Shown here piece by piece: positions 1-7,864 of a DNA stretch of 64,000 nucleotides; within the stretch, counting starts at the first letter, position 1; each line of letters starts with the position of its first letter. The notes under the pieces are model-generated. The model ran no database searches and was not told the origin of the DNA. It worked only from the letters and a program-made list of their open reading frames with translations. A program made the translations under genes and the position numbers. The DNA is taken from positions 1 through 64,000 of the forward strand of contig URXU01000006.1 in NCBI GenBank assembly GCA_900552005.1, read 5' to 3'. Source of the stretch: an uncultured Phascolarctobacterium sp. GTDB taxonomy: Bacteria; Bacillota; Negativicutes; Acidaminococcales; Acidaminococcaceae.

Positions 1-1
1 T

Positions 2-77
2 TGGTGACCCATGTAGGCCTCGAACCTACGACACCCTGATTAAGAGTCAGGTGCTCTACCAACTGAGCTAATGGGCC
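2..77 (-). tRNA. tRNA-Lys (anticodon CTT)
   Basis: Read on the minus strand this gives a complete 76-nt cloverleaf including an encoded CCA. The acceptor arm begins GGCCCAT and closes with ATGGGTC (one G-T pair). The D arm contains AGCTCAGTTGGTAGAGC and the T arm GGTTCGAGGCC. The 7-nt anticodon loop is CTCTTAA, giving anticodon CTT (lysine AAG codons). Confidence 0.95.
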
Positions 78-153
78 GTAGTGATGTTACTTGCATATAA
101 TACACGATTTTTTTCGTTTTGGCAAGCATTTTTTTAAAAAAATTATAAAAAAT

Positions 154-182
154 TTGACTACGATTTTATAAAAGCATAAAAT
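154..182 (+). promoter_or_regulatory. Sigma-70-type promoter of the TrxR-like gene
   Basis: TTGACT (154-159), a 17-nt spacer and TAAAAT (177-182) lie about 40 nt before the start codon. Spacing and both hexamers fit the vegetative consensus. Confidence 0.6.
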
Positions 183-225
183 ATTAAGAAAAAGCTTCTA
201 ATTTAAATTTTTCGGAGGAATGATT

Positions 226-1098
226 ATGAAATACGATATTGCTGTTATCGGCGGCGGTCCGGCAGGTGTTGCTGCTGCTATTACCGCATCTACCAAAGGA
301 AGAAAAGTGGTATTGTTTGAAGCCCATGGATTCAGTCCGCGTCTGCGCAGTGTGGAGAAAATTACTGACTATATGGGTGTTCCCGATGTCAGCGGCAGTG
401 AATTAATGGATATTTTCGTAGATCATTTACGTAAAACGGATACAGATATAGTAGAAGAAAAAATTATTGCCTTAAAAGAAGTTGGAGAAGGATTTGCTCT
501 TGGTACTCCTAATGGCACCTATGAAGCAGATGCCGTAGTATTGGCAACAGGTATTTCTCGTTCCGAACTCTTAACGGGAGAAAAAGAATTCTTAGGCCGT
601 GGAGTAAGTTACTGTGCAAAGGTTGATGGTGTTAATTACCGCGGCAAAAAAGTTATCGCCATTGCTACCGTGCCGGATGCTTTAGCTGAGGTGGAATATT
701 TAGCCGATATTTGCGAGCATGTTTATTTCTTCCCCCGTTATACCGGTTTTGTACCGCCTAAAAAGAAAAATATCACGGTTGTTTTGGAAACACCTATGGA
801 AATTACCGGTACGGATAAAGTTACCGGACTGCATACGGATACTGATTTTTTCAGTGTTCAGGCGGTATTTATGTTCAGAGCCAGCGATCCGTTGAACAGC
901 TTTTTGCCTGGCCTGCAGATTCGCGGACGCAGCGTCTATGTTGATGATCAGGCTGAAACCAATATTGAAGGTGTTTTTGCCGGCGGCGACTGCACCGGAC
1001 AGCCCTGGCAATGCAATCGTGCGGCTGGACAGGGACAGAAAGCTGCGCTCAGTGCCATCAGATATTTGGCTAAACGGGATGAAGGCATAGAATATTAA
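226..1098 (+). CDS. Thioredoxin-reductase-like FAD protein lacking the Cys pair and NADPH motif
   Basis: A 290-aa flavoprotein with the fold and length of low-Mr thioredoxin reductase (TrxB). The N-terminal FAD Rossmann motif (IGGGPAG, residues 8-14) and the C-terminal FAD motif (VFAGGDCTG) are intact. In TrxB the redox centre is CATC followed by D; here the segment reads CAKVD with Cys130 present but the second Cys replaced by Val133. The NADPH-binding GxGxxA segment is replaced by ATVPDA (147-152). The protein therefore probably binds FAD but should not work as an NADPH-dependent disulfide reductase. Pyridine-nucleotide-independent relatives (ferredoxin-linked FFTR) are known, but those keep both cysteines. 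ATG 226 is chosen over ATG 220 because GGAGG (214-218) then has 7-nt spacing. It stands alone in front of serS, with its own promoter. Confidence 0.8.
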   Translation: MKYDIAVIGGGPAGVAAAITASTKGRKVVLFEAHGFSPRLRSVEKITDYMGVPDVSGSELMDIFVDHLRKTDTDIVEEKIIALKEVGEGFALGTPNGTYEADAVVLATGISRSELLTGEKEFLGRGVSYCAKVDGVNYRGKKVIAIATVPDALAEVEYLADICEHVYFFPRYTGFVPPKKKNITVVLETPMEITGTDKVTGLHTDTDFFSVQAVFMFRASDPLNSFLPGLQIRGRSVYVDDQAETNIEGVFAGGDCTGQPWQCNRAAGQGQKAALSAIRYLAKRDEGIEY

Positions 1099-1105
1099 AG
1101 CTGTT

Positions 1106-1134
1106 TTGCTTATCTGTATAAATTATGATACAAT
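1106..1134 (+). promoter_or_regulatory. Promoter of serS
   Basis: TTGCTT (1106-1111), 17-nt spacer, TACAAT (1129-1134), located in the 71-nt gap before serS. No T-box-like leader fits in this short gap. Confidence 0.6.
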
Positions 1135-1169
1135 AAATTTTATGAAAATTTATTTTGGAGGAATGGCTT

Positions 1170-2450
1170 ATGTTAGATATGAAATTTGTCCGTGAAAATC
1201 CGGAATTGGTAATGGATGCCGTAAAAAAACGTAATGGCAGCCTGGACCTGACCGAATTTTTGGAATTAGATAAAAAACGCCGTGAAATTACTCAGCAGGT
1301 AGAAGCTTTGAAAAGTGAGCGCAACAGCGCTTCACAGGAAATCGGCAAGCTGAAAAAAGCTGGTCAGGATGCCAGCGAGCAAATGGCTGCTGTACGTGCT
1401 CTTGGTGACAAGATTGCTGAGGATGATAAGGAATTAAAAGATATTGAAGCACGTTTAAAAACTATTTTGCTTACCATACCGAATATTCCTGCTCCGGATG
1501 TTCCCGTAGGCAAGGATGATACTGCCAATCCGGTAGTACGTACCTGGGGTGAGCCTACCAAATTTGATTTTGAGCCTAAAGCCCATTGGGATATTGGTGA
1601 AGATTTAAATATCCTGGATTTTGAACGTGGTGTTAAGGTTTCCGGCGCCCGTTATGTATTTTATCGTGGACTTGGTTCCCGTTTGGAACGTGCAGTTATT
1701 AATTTCTTCCTTGATCTGCATACTCAAAAACATGGCTATACAGAATTTTTCCCGCCGTTTATTGTTAATGGCGCCAGCATGCAGGGTACAGGACAACTGC
1801 CGAAATTTGCTGAAGATATGTATAAACTGGAAAATGGGGACATGTATCTGATTCCGACTGCGGAAGTTCCCGTTACTAACTATCATCGTGATGAAATCTT
1901 GAATGGGGAAGAGCTGCCTATTAAATATACTGCTTACAGCGGCTGCTTCCGTGCTGAAGCCGGTGCTGCCGGACGTGATACCCGCGGTTTGATTCGTATG
2001 CATCAGTTTAATAAAGTAGAACTGGTTAAATTTACCAAACCGGAAGAGTCCTGGGAAGAACTGGACAAATTGACTCATGATGCAGAAGAAGTACTCCAAC
2101 TTTTGGGATTGCCATATCGCGTAGTACGTCTTTGCACAGGCGATTTAGGCTTCAGCTCTGCTACTACCTATGATTTGGAAGTATGGCTGCCGGCAGCAGG
2201 CTGCTACCGTGAGATTTCTTCCTGCTCCAACTTTTTGGATTTCCAGGCTCGCCGTGCCAATATTCGTTTCCGTCGTGATGCCAAGTCCAAACCGGAATTT
2301 GTACATACACTGAATGGTTCCGGTGTAGCAGTAGGCCGTACCGTAGCTGCTATTTTGGAAAATTATCAGCAGGCTGACGGCAGCGTTGTTGTACCGGAAG
2401 TACTGCGTCCGTTCATGGGCTGCGATGTTATTAAAGCTCCTGAAAAATAA
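1170..2450 (+). CDS. serS: Serine--tRNA ligase
   Basis: A 426-aa class II aminoacyl-tRNA synthetase that charges tRNA-Ser in the cytoplasm. The N-terminal ~110 residues form the tRNA-binding coiled-coil arm (charged Lys/Glu-rich helices). The catalytic domain follows, with motif 2 (FRAEAGAAGRDTRGL, then RMHQFNKVE) and motif 3 (GSGVAVGRTVAAILEN) near the C terminus. Length matches the bacterial family. ATG 1170 is preferred over the in-frame TTG 1155 because GGAGG at 1157-1161 is correctly spaced from it and the protein then begins MLDMKFVREN, as usual for SerS. Monocistronic, with its own promoter and terminator. Confidence 0.97.
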   Translation: MLDMKFVRENPELVMDAVKKRNGSLDLTEFLELDKKRREITQQVEALKSERNSASQEIGKLKKAGQDASEQMAAVRALGDKIAEDDKELKDIEARLKTILLTIPNIPAPDVPVGKDDTANPVVRTWGEPTKFDFEPKAHWDIGEDLNILDFERGVKVSGARYVFYRGLGSRLERAVINFFLDLHTQKHGYTEFFPPFIVNGASMQGTGQLPKFAEDMYKLENGDMYLIPTAEVPVTNYHRDEILNGEELPIKYTAYSGCFRAEAGAAGRDTRGLIRMHQFNKVELVKFTKPEESWEELDKLTHDAEEVLQLLGLPYRVVRLCTGDLGFSSATTYDLEVWLPAAGCYREISSCSNFLDFQARRANIRFRRDAKSKPEFVHTLNGSGVAVGRTVAAILENYQQADGSVVVPEVLRPFMGCDVIKAPEK

Positions 2451-2468
2451 TTCAAATACAATTTTTAA

Positions 2469-2511
2469 AACATCTGAAATTTGGCTTATGCCCGGTTTCA
2501 GATGTTTTTTT
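2469..2511 (+). terminator. Rho-independent terminator after serS
   Basis: Inverted repeat ACATCTGAAA/TTTCAGATGT followed by a run of T. Confidence 0.85.
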
Positions 2512-2520
2512 GTAAAAAAA

Positions 2521-2549
2521 TTGAAAAATGTATAAAATACATTTATAAT
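2521..2549 (+). promoter_or_regulatory. Strong promoter of the membrane protein gene
   Basis: TTGAAA (2521-2526), 17-nt spacer, perfect TATAAT (2544-2549). Transcription would start near 2556, just ahead of a palindrome. Confidence 0.7.
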
Positions 2550-2559
2550 TAATAAAAAA

Positions 2560-2575
2560 CTGACTGGTTAGTCAG
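2560..2575 (+). promoter_or_regulatory. Palindromic operator-like site
   Basis: CTGAC-TGGTTA-GTCAG is an inverted repeat with 5-bp arms lying at about +5 to +20 of the preceding promoter. Its position and symmetry suggest a repressor site; TetR-family operators often look like this. No regulator gene is adjacent. Confidence 0.45.
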
Positions 2576-2589
2576 AAATGGAGGGCTGT

Positions 2590-3192
2590 ATGTTTAAGAA
2601 AGATAATTGGTTTATTGGCGGCTGGGTTTATCTGGTTGTAATGTTTATTCTGGAAATGGTATTACCCCCTTGGATGGGTGATGAAAATGGTCCTATTGAG
2701 AATTTGCAGATGCTGTGGCTTATTGCTGGCTGGTATTATTGTTGGAAAATGCGTTCCGCAGATTTCAGGCAATGGGGTGGAAGTGTACAAAGTCTTTCTA
2801 AGGCCGGAATGATTTATTTTTTCTTGTTAATCATGAGAGAAATAAGTTGGGGACGGGCCTTGTTGACGCATCCAGACGGCAGTCATTATGAATACAGCGA
2901 AATGGGGTTCTTTGGGCAGATGGTGCATCCGATGGTTGCTGTTTTGATTGTAATATTGCTTTTTTGTCTGTGGCGGGCAAAGGTATGGCGCTTTTTGCTG
3001 ATGGTAAAGATTCCTGTCAGAAGCTTTTTGCTGCTGCTGATTTTTATTTTTATGTCCTGGCTTGGTGAAAAAGCTAATTTTACCGGATTTCATGGAGCTG
3101 TAGCTGAAGAGCTTGCGGAATTTGGCGCCTATATGATGATGCTGTATTTGTTGCGTTATGCTTTAAAGGCAGCACAGAAAACTGATAAATAG
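2590..3192 (+). CDS. Unknown polytopic membrane protein
   Basis: A 200-aa hydrophobic protein with about five predicted membrane segments: near residues 8-27, 36-50, 70-85, 108-130 and 140-160, with a hydrophobic C-terminal stretch. I do not recognise a family. Charged, aromatic-rich loops lie between the segments. ATG 2590 is preferred over ATG 2578 because the GGAGGG at 2580-2585 can only serve the downstream start. The gene has a strong promoter with a palindrome over its start site and is followed by a terminator, so it appears to be a single regulated gene. Function cannot be inferred from the neighbours. Confidence 0.8.
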   Translation: MFKKDNWFIGGWVYLVVMFILEMVLPPWMGDENGPIENLQMLWLIAGWYYCWKMRSADFRQWGGSVQSLSKAGMIYFFLLIMREISWGRALLTHPDGSHYEYSEMGFFGQMVHPMVAVLIVILLFCLWRAKVWRFLLMVKIPVRSFLLLLIFIFMSWLGEKANFTGFHGAVAEELAEFGAYMMMLYLLRYALKAAQKTDK

Positions 3193-3200
3193 TTTTATTT

Positions 3201-3248
3201 GCCGGAAGAATGTTTTCGCAGCAGAAAATAAGCTTCCGGCATTTTTTA
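3201..3248 (+). terminator. Terminator after the membrane protein gene
   Basis: GCCGGAAG (3201-3208) pairs with CTTCCGGC (3233-3240), followed by ATTTTTT. Confidence 0.8.
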
Positions 3249-3362
3249 AAAGAAAAAAGTCTTAAAAATACGGTTTTTTCTGCAAAAATATAAGGTTATA
3301 GCTGATTTTTTAAAAAATTTTCTTTTCTTCTCAAAAAAAATCCTTTTTCTGCGGGTTTCCTA

Positions 3363-3390
3363 TTGTACTTTCTGATTTTTGTGGTAAAAT
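3363..3390 (+). promoter_or_regulatory. Promoter of the Lys/Orn decarboxylase gene
   Basis: TTGTAC (3363-3368), 16-nt spacer, TAAAAT (3385-3390), about 40 nt before the start codon. Confidence 0.5.
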
Positions 3391-3430
3391 CATATGAGTA
3401 AAATAACGCTGCGGCAAGGGGAGAGTGGAT

Positions 3431-4627
3431 ATGAACAGAGAGAATATTTTTCAGTTGGGACAAACGGCTGTCAAAAAATTAGCTAAGCAGTATGGGTCCC
3501 CTTTATTAATTCTTTCGTTAAAGCAAATAGAAGCAAATTATCTGTGTTTAAAAAAATATATGCATAGGGTACGGGTCTTTTATGCAATTAAGGCTAATCC
3601 GCATCCTGAAATTTTAAAAACGATGATTAATCTCGGATCCTCTTTTGATGTGGCATCGGATGGGGAAATCCGTACATTATATGATATGGGCGTTCAAGGG
3701 GAACGCCTGATTTATGCCAATCCGGTGAAGACAACCGGAGGTCTGGAAGCTTGCCGCGAATGCGGTGTAAGCAAGATGACTTTTGACAGTGCCAGTGAAA
3801 TTGATAAAATAAAGGCTCAATGCCCTGACGCTACTGTTCTTTTGCGTTTGCGTATTGATAATTCCTCGGCACATGTTGATTTGAATAAAAAATTTGGCGC
3901 GGCCAGAGAAAATGCGCTTGATTTAATGTTAAAGGCTAAGGATGCCGGACTGGACATGGCCGGTATTGCCTTTCATGTAGGCAGCCAGACTGTCAGTGCC
4001 GATCCTTATCTGCATGCTTTAGATATTGCCAGAGAGCTTTTTGAAGAGGCTAAGGCTGCTGGTCTTAAGCTGAGAATCTTAGATATTGGCGGGGGATTTC
4101 CTATTCCGGAGCCTAAAGTCTATTTTAACTTTCCGGAAATGCTTAAACAGATTAATGCCCGTTTGGATGAAGATTTTCCGAATACGGAAATCTGGGCTGA
4201 GCCAGGACGTTATATTTGCGGAACTGCTGTTAATCTGATTACCAGCGTTATCGGCGTTAATGAACGAGGCGGACAGCCGTGGTATTTTCTGGATGAAGGC
4301 CTTTATGGCACATTTTCCGGTGTTATTTTTGATCAGTGGGATTTTAAGCTGCTGAGCTTTAAAGAAGGCGAAGAAAGAGTTGCGGCAACCTTTGCTGGTC
4401 CCAGCTGTGATTCCCTTGATATCATGTTCCGCGGTAAGCTGACCGTACCGCTGGAAGTAGGAGATTTACTGCTTGTGCCTTCCTGCGGAGCTTATACATC
4501 CGCTTCGGCAACAACTTTTAATGGCTTTAGTAAGGCGCGTTTTGTTATTTGGGAAGATGTAAGTTCTTTCTTACAGGCTTCGGATACACCTGCTGACTTA
4601 AAGGAAGCTGTACCTGCTGTAGGCTGA
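3431..4627 (+). CDS. Lysine/ornithine decarboxylase (fold III, PLP-dependent)
   Basis: A 398-aa PLP enzyme of the alanine-racemase-fold decarboxylase family. It decarboxylates lysine or ornithine to cadaverine or putrescine. Visible motifs: PLP lysine in VFYAIKANPHPEIL, FDVASDGE, HVGSQ, the phosphate loop DIGGGFP, EPGRY, and the C-terminal active-site Cys in GPSCDSLD. It closely resembles Selenomonas ruminantium LDC/ODC, whose cadaverine decorates peptidoglycan and helps tether the outer membrane in Negativicutes; the same use here is inference. GGGGAG ahead of ATG 3431 selects this start over GTG 3425. Monocistronic; a second, unrelated decarboxylase follows. Confidence 0.9.
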   Translation: MNRENIFQLGQTAVKKLAKQYGSPLLILSLKQIEANYLCLKKYMHRVRVFYAIKANPHPEILKTMINLGSSFDVASDGEIRTLYDMGVQGERLIYANPVKTTGGLEACRECGVSKMTFDSASEIDKIKAQCPDATVLLRLRIDNSSAHVDLNKKFGAARENALDLMLKAKDAGLDMAGIAFHVGSQTVSADPYLHALDIARELFEEAKAAGLKLRILDIGGGFPIPEPKVYFNFPEMLKQINARLDEDFPNTEIWAEPGRYICGTAVNLITSVIGVNERGGQPWYFLDEGLYGTFSGVIFDQWDFKLLSFKEGEERVAATFAGPSCDSLDIMFRGKLTVPLEVGDLLLVPSCGAYTSASATTFNGFSKARFVIWEDVSSFLQASDTPADLKEAVPAVG

Positions 4628-4643
4628 TAAAATAAACATCGAT

Positions 4644-4679
4644 AAATCCTGTGATATGGTATCACAGGATTTATTTTTT
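4644..4679 (+). terminator. Terminator after the Lys/Orn decarboxylase
   Basis: Near-perfect 12-13 bp stem AAATCCTGTGATA/TATCACAGGATTT followed by ATTTTTT. Confidence 0.85.
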
Positions 4680-4776
4680 GCTTGGAAGTAGCTGAAAAAT
4701 TTTTTCGTGGTTTAAATGCAGGCTTTGTGATAAAATAAAAAAATAATGGAAAAGTGTTGCTAAATGGAGGGTAAAA

Positions 4777-6237
4777 TTGCCTATAGATTGGAAAAACAGC
4801 CGGCAGCTGCCATTGGTAGCTGCTATGTTGCAATATAAGGATGCGGATGTTTATCCGTTGCATACTCCGGGCCATAAAGGCGGCCGTGGCATGGAAAGGC
4901 TGCTGCGGCAGGAACTGGGGGCCAGTGTGCAGATGGATGTTTCGCTGATGAGCGAACTGGATGATTTGCACGAGCCTTCAGGCTGTATTCAGAAAGCTCA
5001 GCAGTTAGCCGCCGCTGCTTATGGCAGTGATGCCTGCTTTTGGGCAGTGAATGGTACTACTCAGGCTATTCATGCCATGCTATTAGCTGCATTGCAGCCC
5101 GGAGAAAAGGTACTGCTGCCGCGTAATGCTCACCGCAGTGTGGCAGGCGGTCTGATTTTGGGCGGTCTGGAGGCCGAATATCTGCAGCCAGAGTATAATG
5201 AATGCTTCGGCATTCAGATGCAGGTAACAGCGGCGGCAGTTGAACAGGCCTTGGCGCAGGACGGTAAGATTAAGGCCGTATTGCTGACCAGTCCCAATTA
5301 TTACGGCATTGCTGCGGATGTACGCACTATTGCTGATATTTGTCATCGTTATCAGGCGGTATTGCTGGTGGATGAAGCGCATGGGCCGCATTTGGGTTTT
5401 AGTGACTTGCTGCCTCCTTCTGCTTTGCAGCAGGGGGCTGATGCCTGTGCTCAAAGTACGCATAAATTATTAGGGGCGATGACTCAGTGCAGCATGCTGC
5501 ATGTTCAGTCTGCAAGATTAGATGTGCAGCGGGCAGCTGATGTCATGAGTTTGCTGACGACAACTAGTCCTAATTATTTATTGATGGCTTCTTTAGATGC
5601 AGCCAGATATCAGGTGCAGCGTTATGGCATGCAAATGGCAGAAGCAGCTGTCAGAGCTGCGGCAAAGCTGCGTAATATATGTGCTGCTCATGCCGGACTG
5701 CAGGTGCTGGCTTCTGAAGATTGCGGCGGCTGGCAGTTAGATAGAACTAAAGTAACGGTAAACTTTCATAACTGGGGCTACAGCGGAGTAGAAGCAGGAG
5801 AAATTTTGCGGCAGGCAGGTATTGCTGTGGAACTGATAGACGCAGAAAATGTTTTATTCCTCGTTACATATGCTGATGAAAATGAGGATTATGAGGCGGT
5901 GCTGACGGCCATTGATAAAGTATTGAGCGAAATGGAGCAGAACCAAAGGCCCGCTGTAAGCAGAATACCGGCGCCGTCCATTCCGGCAGCAAAATCTCAA
6001 ATGACTCTGCGGCAGGTTTTTTATACTGCTAAGAAAAGCGTTCCTTTGGAACAAGCTGCCGGCAAGATTTGCGGCGAGCAGGTTAGCTTTTATCCGCCGG
6101 GAATACCAGTGCTGCTGCCTGGTGAAATAATAACGAAGGCTGTTATAGATTATTGCCTGCAGATGAAGCAGCTGGGCCTGCCGGTAAGCGGACCGGCCGA
6201 CAGCAGCCTGCGGCAAATACGGGTGGTGGAACAATGA
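4777..6237 (+). CDS. Orn/Lys/Arg decarboxylase, fold I (YaaO/SpeA-like)
   Basis: A 486-aa aminotransferase-fold PLP decarboxylase, the short Gram-positive form without the N-terminal wing domain of E. coli CadA/SpeC. Motifs: HTPGHKGG near residue 28, PLP-aspartate region LLVDEAHGPH, PLP lysine in STHKLLGAMTQ, and the C-terminal SFYPPGIPVLLPGE. Exact substrate (arginine, lysine or ornithine) cannot be read off. Start codon TTG 4777 with GGAGG six bases upstream. Its stop overlaps the tmk start (ATGA), so the two are translationally coupled. A homologue (yaaO) precedes tmk in Bacillus too, so the order is ancestral. Confidence 0.88.
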   Translation: MPIDWKNSRQLPLVAAMLQYKDADVYPLHTPGHKGGRGMERLLRQELGASVQMDVSLMSELDDLHEPSGCIQKAQQLAAAAYGSDACFWAVNGTTQAIHAMLLAALQPGEKVLLPRNAHRSVAGGLILGGLEAEYLQPEYNECFGIQMQVTAAAVEQALAQDGKIKAVLLTSPNYYGIAADVRTIADICHRYQAVLLVDEAHGPHLGFSDLLPPSALQQGADACAQSTHKLLGAMTQCSMLHVQSARLDVQRAADVMSLLTTTSPNYLLMASLDAARYQVQRYGMQMAEAAVRAAAKLRNICAAHAGLQVLASEDCGGWQLDRTKVTVNFHNWGYSGVEAGEILRQAGIAVELIDAENVLFLVTYADENEDYEAVLTAIDKVLSEMEQNQRPAVSRIPAPSIPAAKSQMTLRQVFYTAKKSVPLEQAAGKICGEQVSFYPPGIPVLLPGEIITKAVIDYCLQMKQLGLPVSGPADSSLRQIRVVEQ

Positions 6238-6863
6238 AAGGTTTGTTTATAACTTTTGAAGGGCCGGACGGCAGCGGCAAGACTACGCAGCTGCAGCGTG
6301 TGGCTGACGCTTTGCGTCAGGAAGGATATGAAGTACTGGAAAGCCGTGAACCTGGCGGTACGATGCTGGCAGAAAAGGTGCGCGATATTGTGCTTGACGG
6401 CAGTTTGCCGCTTTTGAATAAGACGGAGGTACTGCTGTATTTGGCAGCCCGCAGTGAGCATGTGTCAAGGGTTCTGCAGCCGGCCCTGGAAGCGGGCAAG
6501 ATTGTCTTATGTGATCGGTTCAGTGATTCTACCTTGGTTTATCAGGGATTAGTCAAAGGTCTGGACGCTGATGGCTTGGGCATGCTGCGGATACTTAATG
6601 ATTATGCCAGTGACGGCTTAACGCCGGATTTAACTTTGGTCCTGGATGGCCGTCCGGAAATTTTAGCAGCAAGACGCAGTCTGCGCGGCGTAAGTGACCG
6701 TTATGAGGATCGGGGTTTGCAGTTTCAAAAGCAGGTAAGGCAGGGATTTTTAACTCTGGCAGCTCAGGAACCGCAGCGCATGCAGCTTATTGATGCCGAG
6801 CAGCAGGAACAGCTGGTCTGTGCGGCGATTATGCAGGCTATTAAAACCATCTTAACGAGGTAA
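6234..6863 (+). CDS. tmk: Thymidylate kinase
   Basis: A 209-aa P-loop kinase that phosphorylates dTMP to dTDP for DNA synthesis. P-loop GPDGSGKTT near residue 10, the DRY/F-type motif LCDRFSDST, and a lid region with Arg residues (AARRSLRGVSDRYE). ATG 6234 is chosen because the protein then begins MKGLFITFEGPDG and overlaps the previous stop by 4 nt; the open frame extends further upstream inside the decarboxylase gene, without support. First of the conserved tmk-holB-ricT block. Confidence 0.95.
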   Translation: MKGLFITFEGPDGSGKTTQLQRVADALRQEGYEVLESREPGGTMLAEKVRDIVLDGSLPLLNKTEVLLYLAARSEHVSRVLQPALEAGKIVLCDRFSDSTLVYQGLVKGLDADGLGMLRILNDYASDGLTPDLTLVLDGRPEILAARRSLRGVSDRYEDRGLQFQKQVRQGFLTLAAQEPQRMQLIDAEQQEQLVCAAIMQAIKTILTR

Positions 6864-6869
6864 CGGAAA

Positions 6870-7859
6870 ATGTGGGACAGCGTTTTGGGGCACGAACAAA
6901 ATAAAGCTTTTCTGCAAAGATATTTGCAGGCGGCAGAACGTCCTCATGCTTTGCTGTTTTGCGGAGCACCAGGTCTGGGCAAAAAGCATTTGGCTCTGCA
7001 GTTTGCCAAAACCTTGCTGTGCCTGCATATGGATGGCAGCGACGGCTGTGAATCCTGCCGGCTGCTGAATTTTGAAGATGGCAATTTCAGTCATCCGGAT
7101 TTTATTTTGGTGCAGCCGGAAGAAGACAGTAAAAATATAAAAATTGAGCAAATTAAGGAGCTTATCCGGCAGGCAGCTTTTGCGCCGGTACTTTCGCAAA
7201 ATAAGGCCTGCATTATAGACGGTGCGGATAAGATGACGGCAGATGCGGCCAACAGTTTTTTGAAGCTGCTGGAAGAACCGCCGGCAGGCTGGGTTATTAT
7301 TCTGCTGGCAGCGGCGGATACCGCTCTTTTGCCAACTATTTTATCAAGGGTTGTCAAACTGCGTTTTAATCCCGTATCGGCATTGCAGGTGGAAGAAGCC
7401 CTGCGGCAGCGGCAGATACCGTCTGAAGAAGCAGCGGTATTGGCGCGTATCAGCGAGGGTTCCGTAGGCATGGCGCTGACTTTGGCGGAGCAGAATCTGT
7501 TTGAATGCCGCCGTCAGGTTATGGCGTTTTTAGAAGCGCTGCCGCTTCAAGGAGCTTTTAATTATTTAGCAGGTTTTAAAATGCCTGATAAAGAATACGG
7601 ACAAGCCGTTTTGTTTGTTCAGGTTTTGCAGACTGTTCTTAGAGATATGCTCTTAGTAAAGGTGGGGCGGCAGAATGGCTTATATAATGGGGATTTAACC
7701 GGACAGCTGCAGGAACTTGCCGGCGGCTGGCGGGAACAGGCGCTGGAACAGGCCCTGATAGCCGCTAATGATGCATACAAGGCCCTGAATGAAAGTGCCG
7801 GTGTGAAGCTGGTACTGGAATCCATGGCTTTACATATAGATTCATTAAGAAAGGAGTGA
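6870..7859 (+). CDS. holB: DNA polymerase III subunit delta prime
   Basis: A 329-aa clamp-loader AAA+ subunit. Walker A region GAPGLGKKH near residue 33; a Cys cluster (C, then CESC) that partly preserves the zinc module; Walker B-like IIDGADKMT; LLEEPP and ILSR (sensor/SRC region). One of the usual four zinc cysteines is not evident. It loads the beta clamp with the tau/gamma and delta subunits. Located 6 nt after tmk and overlapping the RBS of ricT, as in other Firmicutes. Confidence 0.93.
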   Translation: MWDSVLGHEQNKAFLQRYLQAAERPHALLFCGAPGLGKKHLALQFAKTLLCLHMDGSDGCESCRLLNFEDGNFSHPDFILVQPEEDSKNIKIEQIKELIRQAAFAPVLSQNKACIIDGADKMTADAANSFLKLLEEPPAGWVIILLAAADTALLPTILSRVVKLRFNPVSALQVEEALRQRQIPSEEAAVLARISEGSVGMALTLAEQNLFECRRQVMAFLEALPLQGAFNYLAGFKMPDKEYGQAVLFVQVLQTVLRDMLLVKVGRQNGLYNGDLTGQLQELAGGWREQALEQALIAANDAYKALNESAGVKLVLESMALHIDSLRKE

Positions 7860-7864
7860 AGCGG

